From Campylobacteraceae bacterium (GTDB lineage: Bacteria > Campylobacterota > Campylobacteria > Campylobacterales > Campylobacteraceae): DNA of 64,000 nucleotides. Position numbers and translations under genes: made by a program. A model generated the notes under the pieces. It was not told where the DNA came from. It saw nothing but the letters and a program-made list of their open reading frames with translations, and searched no databases. The DNA lies in contig JAIRXG010000031.1 of NCBI GenBank assembly GCA_031268335.1, forward strand, positions 29,328 through 93,327, written 5' to 3'. Each line of letters opens with the position of its first letter. Positions within the stretch are counted from its first letter, which is position 1. Of the stretch, positions 34,645-43,818 are shown piece after piece.

Positions 34645-35739
34645 ATGATTAGCAATAATAATTTTTCTATCGAGCGCGTTATTTTCACAAATGATTTTCT
34701 TAGAATTTATGAAAATCAAAGTAATATTTTTACGAACCCTTTTAAAAACAATGTCCATTGGCTGGAAAAAATTTGTGGCATTCCTATTTTAAAAAGTCTG
34801 CAAATCAAACAATATAGTCTATTTTTTGGAGATGAAAACGGTGCTAAGTCGCTAAGATGGAAAATATATAACTCTTTGGAATTACCTTTTTCCACGGAAG
34901 CGTGGGCATTTGTATATGAAGATATTGAACTAAATACTTCTTTGATGAATGAGATTCAAACCACTTTCGAAAATGCTTTGATTATTTCGTTTGAAATTGC
35001 TCCTTCTATAATTAAAATTTTTACTAAACTTCATATTCCGTTTATTGATTTTGCCATACATCCCGTGCGTTTCTTGGAAGATTATGTTTTTGCAATAAGA
35101 ACAAATGTAAAAGAGTGGGAAAAACGCATAGCAAAACACCATTTGGATGATTTTTTATGCCGAGAAAAAGCAAGAATGTATATGGCAAAAAGTTCGAGAC
35201 TTCAAGTTTTTAATAATGTTCCACAAGGAAGTGTTTTTTTCGTTGGTCAAACAAATCAGGATTCGTCTTTAATAGCTAATAAAATAATGACGAGCTTAGA
35301 TGAAGTAAAAATGCATTTGGAAAGCATATCAAAAGCATATCCTTGTGTGCATTATAAAGCTCATCCGCACAACAAAGACACAAAAGAGATTTTGAGCTTT
35401 CTTGCTTCTTTAAAAAAGGTTGAGGTTGTGAACTATAATATATATGATGTTCTTGGTTCCGGCGCGTACTGCAAAATATTTTCGATATCTTCCGGTACTT
35501 TACTCGAAGCAAATTACTTTGATTTGGAAACGCATAGATTAAGTCCTGCGTTTAACAGTTACGATATAAACACATACCAATCCAGCAAAAGTTATTTTGG
35601 CTTATTAACTGTTCCTATATTAAAACAATTTTGGGATTATCTGTTTTATGATAAAAAATTTTCAAACCCATACGTTTTAAACCCATATAAAGAGGCTTTT
35701 TCCAAAACATTAACTAGTACATGGGGTGGGAGAATATGA
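34645..35739 (+). CDS. predicted glycan-synthesis protein, GT-B like
   Basis: 364 aa, no membrane segment. The C-terminal half has a strand-rich segment (SVFFVGQTNQDSS), the His-rich HYKAHPHNKDTKEI (about 237-250) and IFSISSGTLLEANYF, the layout of the donor-binding half of polysaccharide transferases of the KpsC/KpsS or sialyltransferase-like GT-B group (KxHP, then SSxxxE). The N-terminal half has no motif I recognise. It begins a three-gene cluster behind a TA repeat and overlaps the next gene by four bases. Substrate unknown. Confidence 0.5.
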   Translation: MISNNNFSIERVIFTNDFLRIYENQSNIFTNPFKNNVHWLEKICGIPILKSLQIKQYSLFFGDENGAKSLRWKIYNSLELPFSTEAWAFVYEDIELNTSLMNEIQTTFENALIISFEIAPSIIKIFTKLHIPFIDFAIHPVRFLEDYVFAIRTNVKEWEKRIAKHHLDDFLCREKARMYMAKSSRLQVFNNVPQGSVFFVGQTNQDSSLIANKIMTSLDEVKMHLESISKAYPCVHYKAHPHNKDTKEILSFLASLKKVEVVNYNIYDVLGSGAYCKIFSISSGTLLEANYFDLETHRLSPAFNSYDINTYQSSKSYFGLLTVPILKQFWDYLFYDKKFSNPYVLNPYKEAFSKTLTSTWGGRI

Positions 35740-37334
35740 TATCGGTTTTCTATGATATCACTCGTATCATTTCAAGAAAAGATTCGTCGATACCAACAGG
35801 TATCGATAGAGTAGATATAAAATATGCATATCATTTTTTAAAATCAAACTTTTGCAATGCTTTTTTCATTTTTTTTTATAACGGTAAATTTTTTTTATGC
35901 GATAAAAAAATATCCGAACATATATTAGAGACGCTTCACAACCGTTGGATTGTCGGCAGCAATACGCATGAAATTAAACTGCAAACTACTTTTGATTGGT
36001 TGATAAAAAATCATTTGGAAAACGCAAGAAATGCTTTATCAAATAAAGAAAAACTAAATAAAATAGACGCTTCACTATTTGGTCAATTGGCATATGTCGG
36101 AAAACATGGGGGTGGATATTATATAAATACCTCTCATCACGGCATAGGACAAATTGACGCTTATTATATATTTAAAACGCTGGGCAAATTAAAAATTATA
36201 TTCTTTGTGCATGATATCATACCGATTGATTTTCCCGAATATGTTAGAAATGGGGATGAGATAACGCATCAAAAAAGAATTGACGTTATATCATGCTATT
36301 CGGATTTGATATTGGTAAATTCCGAATATACAAAAAATAGATTGATCGATAACATGAACGCGAGAGGCTTTGAGCCATGTGATATAAAAGTTTTGCATAT
36401 TGGCGTTGAGGATAATTTTTACAAAACAAGAGAAGATAATTTGTCACCAAATCTTCTTTGGTTGAAAAATAGTAACTATTTTGTATATACAGGCACCATT
36501 GAACCAAGAAAAAACCATTTGATGTTATTAAATTTGTGGCGTCAATATTTCACTGACAGCCCCAATCCTTTGTATTTGGTTTTGATAGGTAAACGCGGAT
36601 GGAATAATCAAATCGTTTTTGACATGTTGGACAGATCGCCGAAATTAAAAAAATACGTGATAGAGCTATCGGATTTATCGGATACTATCATGGCATCGAT
36701 TATTAAAAATTCAAAAGGTGTTTTGTTTCCCGCATTTGTAGAAGGATGGGGTATGCCGTTAGTCGAGGCGTTAACTATGAAAGTGCCTGTTTTGGCGGCT
36801 GATATTTTTGCCCTTAGAGAATCAGGAAATAATTTGGCATATTATATTGACCCTGTAGATACGATGAAATGGAAAAATGCGATTGAAAAACTGGCGTATG
36901 ACGAACATTTTAGAAAGCAGCTTATCGACAACTCCTTTAAATTTATTGCTCCAAAATGGGAAGACACCTTTGGTGATTTGGATAACTTGCTTGAAATAAA
37001 TTATAAGATTGAAAATAAAATTTCAAGTGCTTATTTTCAAAAACAAGCAGATAAAAAGTTCCGATTTTTTGAAAAATTAAAAATTAAAAAAATATCTTCG
37101 ACCGATATTATTGCCGATAAATTTAGGCGTTCTTTGTCTATTGACAAAAAGATAGAAAATAGCAATATTCATAGTAATATCATAGAAAAATTTATAATAT
37201 ATCTGGTTAATAAATTATCTGAAAAAAAACGAAGAAAAATCAAGAAATTTTTTAGAGATCCGTACAGTTTTTTTCATGACTCGAAAAAACCTTTTATAAA
37301 ATTTATAACCAAAGCTATAGATGAAATAGAATAG
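35736..37334 (+). CDS. family 4 (GT-B) glycosyltransferase
   Basis: 532 aa from the ATG at 35736, which overlaps the preceding TGA and has GGGAG upstream; the open frame begins 15 bases earlier. The N-terminal half includes HDIIPIDFPEYVRNG (about 150-165) and VNSEYTKNRLI; the donor-binding half has FVYTGTIEPRKNHLMLLNLW (about 247-266), LIGKRGW and the family motif FPAFVEGWGMPLVEAL (about 330-345), with the two Glu spaced as EGWGxPxxE. The last 90 residues are basic and helical, probably membrane-associated. It probably adds a sugar to a surface polysaccharide; donor and acceptor are unknown. Confidence 0.82.
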   Translation: MISVFYDITRIISRKDSSIPTGIDRVDIKYAYHFLKSNFCNAFFIFFYNGKFFLCDKKISEHILETLHNRWIVGSNTHEIKLQTTFDWLIKNHLENARNALSNKEKLNKIDASLFGQLAYVGKHGGGYYINTSHHGIGQIDAYYIFKTLGKLKIIFFVHDIIPIDFPEYVRNGDEITHQKRIDVISCYSDLILVNSEYTKNRLIDNMNARGFEPCDIKVLHIGVEDNFYKTREDNLSPNLLWLKNSNYFVYTGTIEPRKNHLMLLNLWRQYFTDSPNPLYLVLIGKRGWNNQIVFDMLDRSPKLKKYVIELSDLSDTIMASIIKNSKGVLFPAFVEGWGMPLVEALTMKVPVLAADIFALRESGNNLAYYIDPVDTMKWKNAIEKLAYDEHFRKQLIDNSFKFIAPKWEDTFGDLDNLLEINYKIENKISSAYFQKQADKKFRFFEKLKIKKISSTDIIADKFRRSLSIDKKIENSNIHSNIIEKFIIYLVNKLSEKKRRKIKKFFRDPYSFFHDSKKPFIKFITKAIDEIE

Positions 37335-37341
37335 GAATATT

Positions 37342-38505
37342 ATGCAAAAAAATGAAATGCTTGCTTATGCTGATAAATTAAGAGATGATGGCGATTTTAA
37401 CAGCGCTGCACAATTTTATTTTAGAGTTTTAAAAAAATTTGGTTTTGATGAAAATATTGCAACTCAACAGTTTGTCGCCTATCATCATGCGGGAGAATCT
37501 CTAAAAGCTGTTTGGAGTTTGATTTTTTATATAAGTTATGGATTTTCTGTTGAAAAATTGATTTTTTTATTAAGTAGATACGCATCAATAAATATCCCTA
37601 AAAATTTTATAAATGATTTATTTGGGCAACTATTTGGAAAAACAAGTTTTGAAAATATTTTAAAAATTTTGGAACTTTATAGAGGAGAAAATTTTAATTT
37701 AATAGTTACATATGAAGATATTTTAAGAAAGGATATAGAAAATAAGAAACTTTCTTATAAAGAGCTTCTTAATATATCCGATGGTAATTTTTCTTTTGAT
37801 AAGGCTTTTAGAAATGATATTTTTAATGTATATGATACAGAGATAAAATTTAACTACAATATAGCAAAAGAGGAAATATTTAATATTTTTGCTTTTTGGG
37901 ATCAACCAATACCTCCAACAGAAGTTTTAGATGCAGTAAGTAGCTGGAAAAATATAAGTTCTGAAAATAGTTTATATGATGACGAATCTGCAAAAAAATT
38001 AATATCAAATAATTTTGACAAGATAGTACTTCAGGCTTATGAAAAGTGTTATCATCCTGCAATGAAATCAGATCTTTTTAGGTTGTGCAGATTGTACGCC
38101 AACGGTGGATTATATATTGACGCCGATGAGAAAATGGTTGGTTATGCAGGTCATCTTTTTAATTTAATGAATAAAATGAAATTAAAAATATTGTTCGTTG
38201 TAGACGAATATCCAAAAATAGCTTTAATAAACAATAAAGCTTTTTGTGCTGTGTCTAATTGTAACTTGATATTAAATATTATAAATAAAATAGTCAATAA
38301 TATATTTTCTTCAAAAGAAGATAAGAAAAACATACCATTTATTACGGGACCGCATGCTGTTACAAAAATACTAAAAGAAGAAATTTTGAAAAATCCTGAC
38401 ATATTAGATGAAATCGGCTTCATTAGTTTAGTTGCATTTAATAGAGTATTCAAAACCGTACATATGCACTACAAGAATTCAAATAAATATTGGAGAAATA
38501 AATAA
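37342..38505 (+). CDS. glycosyltransferase with Gly_transf_sug (DxD) domain
   Basis: 387 aa. The second half is a GT32-like domain: AFWDQPIPPTEVLDAVSSWK (about 185-204), then MKSDLFRLCRLYANGGLYID followed by ADE, which carries the DxD-type acidic motif (DAD, about 254-256). The first 170 residues are helical with a TPR-like start (DKLRDDGDFNSAAQFYFRVL) and may bind another protein or glycan. Its DNA is very AT-rich. AGGA lies upstream of the ATG and it follows the previous gene by seven bases, so the three genes form one operon. Confidence 0.72.
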   Translation: MQKNEMLAYADKLRDDGDFNSAAQFYFRVLKKFGFDENIATQQFVAYHHAGESLKAVWSLIFYISYGFSVEKLIFLLSRYASINIPKNFINDLFGQLFGKTSFENILKILELYRGENFNLIVTYEDILRKDIENKKLSYKELLNISDGNFSFDKAFRNDIFNVYDTEIKFNYNIAKEEIFNIFAFWDQPIPPTEVLDAVSSWKNISSENSLYDDESAKKLISNNFDKIVLQAYEKCYHPAMKSDLFRLCRLYANGGLYIDADEKMVGYAGHLFNLMNKMKLKILFVVDEYPKIALINNKAFCAVSNCNLILNIINKIVNNIFSSKEDKKNIPFITGPHAVTKILKEEILKNPDILDEIGFISLVAFNRVFKTVHMHYKNSNKYWRNK

Positions 38506-38878
38506 AAATATTTTGTTTGGTTTTTCAAGGTTACAAGAAACATAGCAACAAATAATTTATAATGAATGCTTTGAGCAATAGTAATGACAGGGGGTACAAT
38601 AATATATAATGTAATTGCTTAAGAATATAATACACTATATTTTATTATTAGCTTTTTAACCCTTCTTGACATCTATTTTGCGATTTCAAAAACTAATCTT
38701 CTCATTTTATTGTCTATCTACAATATCTATGCTATCAGGCTGCAAAATATTTTATGATAACTATCATCATACTTATCAATATTCTATTATATCTTATATT
38801 CTAAAGTAAAATTAAAAAGATAAAAATTCATATTCATCCGATACATTGTTGTTTATAAAATTTTTCTTTATATTTTTA
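38506..38878. other. AT-rich convergent intergenic region
   Basis: Between the glycosyltransferase operon and rnhB, which read toward each other. I see no gene and no strong terminator hairpin. A short palindrome TGATAACTATCA (about 38753-38764) is present. Confidence 0.4.
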
Positions 38879-39424
38879 TCAAAACAGTGTCGCTTCCAAA
38901 GCTTTTATTTTGAAACTTTTACGTTGAATCGGACTTGCGCCAAACTGCTTTATCATCTTTACATGCAGCGCCGAACCGTAACCTTTATGTTTAGCAAATT
39001 GCCATTGGGGATAGAGCGCATCCATCTCAAGCATATATCTGTCGCGCGTAACTTTTGCCAATATACTTGCAGCGCTCACTTCTGCCACTTTAGCATCTGC
39101 TTTTATCATAGTTTTTATGCCTTTTACTCCAAACGAACAATTGCCGTCCATCAAGATTTCACACTCTTCAAAATACTCTTTTATCGTCAAAATGGCTTCT
39201 TTCAAACAAAGGCTCAAACCCTTTTCATCCACTTCATCGTGAGAAAAAAGAATAATTTTGTAAAGCGACTTTTCAATAATCTGTTCAAATAACTTTTCTC
39301 TTTTTTTGGGAGTTAAGATTTTAGAATCCGCGAGTCCCTCAATGCTATTTTTCAAAACACATCCCGCAACAGCCAAAGGTCCGGCTAAACATCCGCGTCC
39401 GGCTTCGTCAATCCCGCATAACAT
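38879..39424 (-). CDS. rnhB: ribonuclease HII
   Basis: 181 aa. The opening LCGIDEAGRGCLAGPLAVAG carries the DEAGRG signature (Asp and Glu of the site); LMDGNCSFG and AEVSAASILAKVTRDRYM follow (the second contains the catalytic Asp region of the family), then WQFAKHKGYGSALH. It removes ribonucleotides from DNA. It may be co-transcribed with the nitroreductase gene 24 bases upstream. The N-terminus is short but within the family range. Confidence 0.94.
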   Translation of the reverse strand: MLCGIDEAGRGCLAGPLAVAGCVLKNSIEGLADSKILTPKKREKLFEQIIEKSLYKIILFSHDEVDEKGLSLCLKEAILTIKEYFEECEILMDGNCSFGVKGIKTMIKADAKVAEVSAASILAKVTRDRYMLEMDALYPQWQFAKHKGYGSALHVKMIKQFGASPIQRKSFKIKALEATLF

Positions 39425-39448
39425 GTAGGGTCATCTTGGATTTTGCTT

Positions 39449-40087
39449 TTATTTTATAAAAGTCGCGATTTTTTCAAGAGGCCATCTTATTTTATCGCCC
39501 TGCTCGTTCACTCTATAACCAAATGCGATAGCGTAAGCTACCTCGTAGCTTTTCTTATCAAATGAAGAGACATTTTTAACTAAAGCCTTTCTAAAAGCTT
39601 TGGCGTTAAACCCTTCTATAGGACAAGAATCTATGCTTTTAAAAGCAGCCGCACTCATCATATTTGCGCCCGCTATATAAACTTGCATCTTAGCCCAATT
39701 TTTAACATCAACACTCAAATCTTTTTTGATAAAGTTGTCAAAAGCTTTCTTGATATCTTTCAAAGATTTCTCATCTTTTGCCCTTCTGCCAAAAGATTCG
39801 TCCAAATATCCGCTTCCTTTTTTGAAAAATTTCGCCTTTTTTGAAAGCAATACCACAAAATGAGAGCATGTCGTAATTTGAGGCTGATTCCAACATGCAG
39901 CGCGCAAAGCCTCTTTTATCTTAACATTTTCTATTACTAAAAAATGCCAAGGTTCAAGACCAAACGACGAAGGCGAAAGTCTTCCGACTTCCAATATGGC
40001 ATCGATATCTTTTTTTGAAATTTTCTTTTTATCGTCAAACAACTTACATGCGTGACGAAATTTCATAGCTTTTAAAAAATCATTCAT
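39449..40087 (-). CDS. nitroreductase-family NAD(P)H oxidoreductase
   Basis: 212 aa, typical for the NfsB/RdxA group. FMN-binding pattern: MKFRHACKLFDDKKKISKKD at the start, LSPSSFGLEPWHFLVIEN (about 37-54), and near the end SIDSCPIEGFNAKAFRKAL with AIAFGYRVNEQGDKIRWP. The RSP-like first helix is RHACK here. Related enzymes reduce nitro compounds and confer metronidazole sensitivity in Helicobacter. Native substrate unknown. Confidence 0.85.
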   Translation of the reverse strand: MNDFLKAMKFRHACKLFDDKKKISKKDIDAILEVGRLSPSSFGLEPWHFLVIENVKIKEALRAACWNQPQITTCSHFVVLLSKKAKFFKKGSGYLDESFGRRAKDEKSLKDIKKAFDNFIKKDLSVDVKNWAKMQVYIAGANMMSAAAFKSIDSCPIEGFNAKAFRKALVKNVSSFDKKSYEVAYAIAFGYRVNEQGDKIRWPLEKIATFIK

Positions 40088-40508
40088 ATTTCACCTCTCA
40101 ATAAATTGATATTTTACAATAATAACATGCAATGTGTAAAATTATAATGATTGAGCTATGTAAAATTATTTTTGATAAAAATTTTAAATTAAAATGCATA
40201 TGAATAGATTGCGCCAAAAGCTAAAATAATAAGATTTAACGGCACAAAAAACTTGAACTGACATTGATAGCTGCTGCAATAAGTATATATTCAAAAATTT
40301 GTTCGATAACATAAATTAAATAAACTTTATGATAAGATAGGGATTTATCACTAAAAGACGTTTAAACTGCTAAAATAGGATTTATTTTAACGGTAGCGCT
40401 TTTTCAAACAATGAATTTTTGGCTAAAAGCATAGGAAGTAAATTTTTATTAATTGCATAAACATATTTTCATTTTTCAAAAATTGAAAAATAACTTAAGG
40501 GGGAACTA
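40088..40508. other. intergenic region without recognised genes
   Basis: Divergent promoters for the nitroreductase and the HerA-like gene must lie here. No gene seen. Ribosome site AAGGGGGAACTA precedes the ATG at 40509. Confidence 0.45.
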
Positions 40509-42815
40509 ATGCAAGAATCGCAGCGATTTTTTTATCTTGGCAAAGATGAAAACGGCGCAGAGGTTTCGTATAAAAATCAAGATTTAACAACTCACGCGCT
40601 TATTGTTGGTATGACGGGCAGCGGCAAAACTGGACTTGGCATAGGTCTTATAGAAGAAGCGGCGATAGATGGTATTCCATCCATTATTATAGACCCCAAA
40701 GGCGATATGGGAAACCTGCTTTTGACATTTCCTTCACTTTCAAAAGAGGAATTTTTGCCATGGATAGACCTGCAAGAAGCTGAAAATAAAAATCAAAGTA
40801 TTGAAGAAGCAGCTTTTGAAAATGCGAAGTTATGGGAAAACGGATTGTTGCAATGGGACGAAGATAAAGGGCGAATCGCTATGCTCAAAAATAGCGCGAA
40901 ATTTACCATCTACACACCCTCTGCTTCTTATGGGAAAAAAGTAAATATACTGAGTTCATTTAGGGCTTTACCACAAAAAGTCTTAGATGATGAGGATACG
41001 TTAAATATGCTTATCTCATCATCCGCCGCCACTATTTTAAATCTTGCAAACATCAACGCGAACTCTCTTTCAAGCAAAGAACATATATTGGTTTCGTCTA
41101 TATTTGCGCATTTTTACAAAAACGGCAAAAATATAGGGCTTGAAGAGATTGTCTCCTCCATAGTAACTCCGCCTTTTGATAAAGTAGGCGTTTTTTCGCT
41201 GGAGACATTTTTTCCCAAAGAAAAGCGTATGGATTTTGCTATGAAAATAAACGCTATCATAGCAAGTCCGTCATTTTCGTCGTGGCTTGAGGGAGAAGAT
41301 ATGGATATAGACGGATTTTTGTTTGATAAAGATAAAAAACCAAAAGTCTCTATATTTAATATAACTCACTTAGGCGATAACGAGCGTATGTTTTTTGTAA
41401 CGCTTCTTTTAAATAATTTAATAGTATGGATGAGGTCTCAAGAAGGTTCTTCGTCATTAAAAGCTCTTATATATATGGACGAGATTTTCGGCTTTTTCCC
41501 GCCAAACAGCAATCCCTCGTCAAAACTTCCTATGCTAACGCTTTTAAAGCAAGCGCGCGCCTTTGGACTCGGCATAGTATTATCTACGCAAAATCCCATA
41601 GACTTAGACTATAAAGGACTTTCAAACATAGGCACGTGGTTCATAGGAAGACTTCAAACCGCGCAAGATAAAGAGCGCGTAATAGACGGATTGGTCGGTA
41701 TAAAGGGAAGTGAATTTAGCAGACAGGAACTTTTAAATGCTTTATCAAATCTTAAAAAACGCCATTTCTTGCTAAAAAATATTAACGAGGAAGGTCTAAA
41801 AATATTTCAGACAAGATGGACGCTTTCATATTTGAAAGGACCTTTGTCTAAGGAGCAGATAAAAAATTTGATGGGAGCAGAAGTTACTTCACAGCCAAAA
41901 ACCGAAAAAGCGCAACAAGAAAAATCTACCGAACAAAATGTCTCATTGAACTTCGTATCAAATCTCAATCAACGCTATTTTTACAAAACGTCAAGCGAAA
42001 GTTATAAGTTAAATCCATATCTTACATGTAGTGCAAAAGTTAGATTTGTAAACGCTAAAAAAGGGATGGAAAAAGAAAATGACATACATGTACAAACGCT
42101 ATTTTTAAAAGACGGCGATATAAATTGGCACGTAGAGGATATAACTTCGCTTGAAAATACACCAAGAAATAGAAGCGATTTTGGTGAAATATCGCCTTTT
42201 GCAGATAACAACAAAAGATTATCGGCGTTGAAAAAAGAGGCGATTGATTTCATATATAAAAATGCCAAAGTTACCATACAAACCGTGCCGAGCTTAAAAA
42301 TGGAAGCAAAGATTAATGAAAGCAAAGAGGAGTTTAAAACTAGAGTAGAAGAGCGGCTTGATAAGATGTATGAGGAAAAATATGAGGAGCTAAAAGCTTT
42401 ATATGATAAAAAACATAAAGTTGTGGAAGATAAATTCTCAAAATTTAATTTAAAGCTTGCAAAAGAAAAAAACGATGTGCAAAATACAACTTTAACTACT
42501 GTTGTAAATATCGGGGGAGGAATTTTGGGAGCATTGTTGGGAGGTAGAAAATCAAGCAGCATATCTAAAACCATAAGCACAATCAAAAGCGCAAACAAAA
42601 TAAAAAAAGAGCGCGACGATGTAAAAAATATAGAATTAGAAATAGAGAATATCCAAAACGAAGCAAAAGAGATTGAAACCGAATTTCAAACCAAAATAAA
42701 AGCGCTGAAAAGCACGTTTGACATAGCAAATATTGACTTTAGCGAAATAACAATAACGCCGCGTAAAACAGATATATACTGCAACGAAATGTTTATCTTG
42801 TGGAGAGAGATTTGA
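40509..42815 (+). CDS. HerA/FtsK-like ATPase with a coiled coil and glycine zipper
   Basis: 768 aa. Residues about 1-440 are a HerA-type (DUF87) ATPase: Walker A VGMTGSGKTGLGIGLIEEA (about 33-51), IIIDPKGDMGNLLL (about 58-71), and the Walker B MDEIFGFFPPNSNPSSKLP (about 323-341) with the sensor STQNPIDLDYKGL. A linker and then a beta domain follow. From about 590 a long coiled coil (EERLDKMYEEKYEELKALYD) brackets a Gly-rich hydrophobic patch (VVNIGGGILGALLGGRKSSS). It may pump or remodel DNA or polymer at a membrane. No NurA partner is near. Related stand-alone ATPases are widespread and largely unstudied. Confidence 0.72.
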   Translation: MQESQRFFYLGKDENGAEVSYKNQDLTTHALIVGMTGSGKTGLGIGLIEEAAIDGIPSIIIDPKGDMGNLLLTFPSLSKEEFLPWIDLQEAENKNQSIEEAAFENAKLWENGLLQWDEDKGRIAMLKNSAKFTIYTPSASYGKKVNILSSFRALPQKVLDDEDTLNMLISSSAATILNLANINANSLSSKEHILVSSIFAHFYKNGKNIGLEEIVSSIVTPPFDKVGVFSLETFFPKEKRMDFAMKINAIIASPSFSSWLEGEDMDIDGFLFDKDKKPKVSIFNITHLGDNERMFFVTLLLNNLIVWMRSQEGSSSLKALIYMDEIFGFFPPNSNPSSKLPMLTLLKQARAFGLGIVLSTQNPIDLDYKGLSNIGTWFIGRLQTAQDKERVIDGLVGIKGSEFSRQELLNALSNLKKRHFLLKNINEEGLKIFQTRWTLSYLKGPLSKEQIKNLMGAEVTSQPKTEKAQQEKSTEQNVSLNFVSNLNQRYFYKTSSESYKLNPYLTCSAKVRFVNAKKGMEKENDIHVQTLFLKDGDINWHVEDITSLENTPRNRSDFGEISPFADNNKRLSALKKEAIDFIYKNAKVTIQTVPSLKMEAKINESKEEFKTRVEERLDKMYEEKYEELKALYDKKHKVVEDKFSKFNLKLAKEKNDVQNTTLTTVVNIGGGILGALLGGRKSSSISKTISTIKSANKIKKERDDVKNIELEIENIQNEAKEIETEFQTKIKALKSTFDIANIDFSEITITPRKTDIYCNEMFILWREI

Positions 42816-42873
42816 AGAGGACGTAAAGGATTTTTTAGTTATTATCTTGCGAAAATTAATGAGGCTTACAATC

Positions 42874-43374
42874 ATGGAATATTATATATATATAAAAACT
42901 TTTCACATAGTGTCATTTACTGCATGGATGGCTATGCTGTTTTATTTACCGCGACTTTTTGTATATCACGCAGAGCACAGCGACAAAAAAGAGTTTTGCG
43001 AAATTGTTGAAATACAAGAGCGTCTTTTGTACAAAGCTATCGGCTTGCCTGCATTTTGGGCTACTTTGATAAGTGGCACAGTGCTGCTTATTATAAATCC
43101 ATCTCTGTTTGAGTCTGGCTGGTTACATGTGAAACTATTGGTTTTAGCGCTTTTAATAGCCTATTCGTTTTCATTGAATACTTATAGAAACCAGTTAAAA
43201 AAAGGTACATGTAAAAGAAGCGGTAAATTTTTTAGAGCATATAATGAAATTCCAACGCTATTTGCTATTATTGTCATAACGTGCGCCGTAACAAAAGAGT
43301 TTTATCTGATATTTACGTTGTGTATGCTAGCGTTATTTGCATTTACAGCTTTTATAATCATGAGAAAAAAATAG
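42874..43374 (+). CDS. hemJ: protoporphyrinogen oxidase HemJ
   Basis: 166 aa from the ATG at 42874 (MEYYIYIKTFHIVSFTAWMA), with GAGG upstream; a longer frame from 42847 is open. Four to five membrane helices. The family residues are present: KTFHIVSFTAWMAMLFYLPR (the conserved His), RLFVYHAEH, and later LHVKLLVLALLIAY and FRAYNEIPT. It converts protoporphyrinogen IX to protoporphyrin IX for haem and replaces HemG/HemY in many Gram-negatives. It follows the HerA-like gene by 58 bases. Confidence 0.9.
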   Translation: MEYYIYIKTFHIVSFTAWMAMLFYLPRLFVYHAEHSDKKEFCEIVEIQERLLYKAIGLPAFWATLISGTVLLIINPSLFESGWLHVKLLVLALLIAYSFSLNTYRNQLKKGTCKRSGKFFRAYNEIPTLFAIIVITCAVTKEFYLIFTLCMLALFAFTAFIIMRKK

Positions 43375-43818
43375 AAAAATTTAAACCAAAAATGCTCTTA
43401 TTATATGGTGTATTTTGAAAAATCTATTTTAAAAAACACTATGCCAAACATAGATAAATAATATTTAGGTGTTTAAAATTTGGCCACATGTATATTTTGC
43501 ATACAAATTTGTAATTACTAAAATACAAAACTTATTTTAATCTAAAAAATAGCATTTTTGAATTAAATAGTTAAAATTAAATCTCTTCGTAAAGAAGTAT
43601 AAAAAATGAAAAGAATGTCAAACTAAAACAGGTATTATTGAAATAAATTTTGATTTGCAAAATACTATTTACCATATCTGCTAAACAAAAACGATGGCTA
43701 TTTTATACTCTGATTGCATTTTTAAAAGTTGATTGAACCAAGACAAAGGTTGTTTTGAAATAATGATAAAAAAGTAAAATAAGTTCAAATGCTCAAAATC
43801 CGCAAATTAGTAAAAATT
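43375..43818. other. AT-rich intergenic region
   Basis: Between the convergent hemJ and M30 protease genes. No gene recognised and no strong hairpin seen. Confidence 0.4.

Noticed and set aside
38740..38775. Fur-box-like palindrome TGATAACTATCA
   Set aside because: It is in a convergent gap with no promoter facing a gene and matches the Fur consensus only in part.
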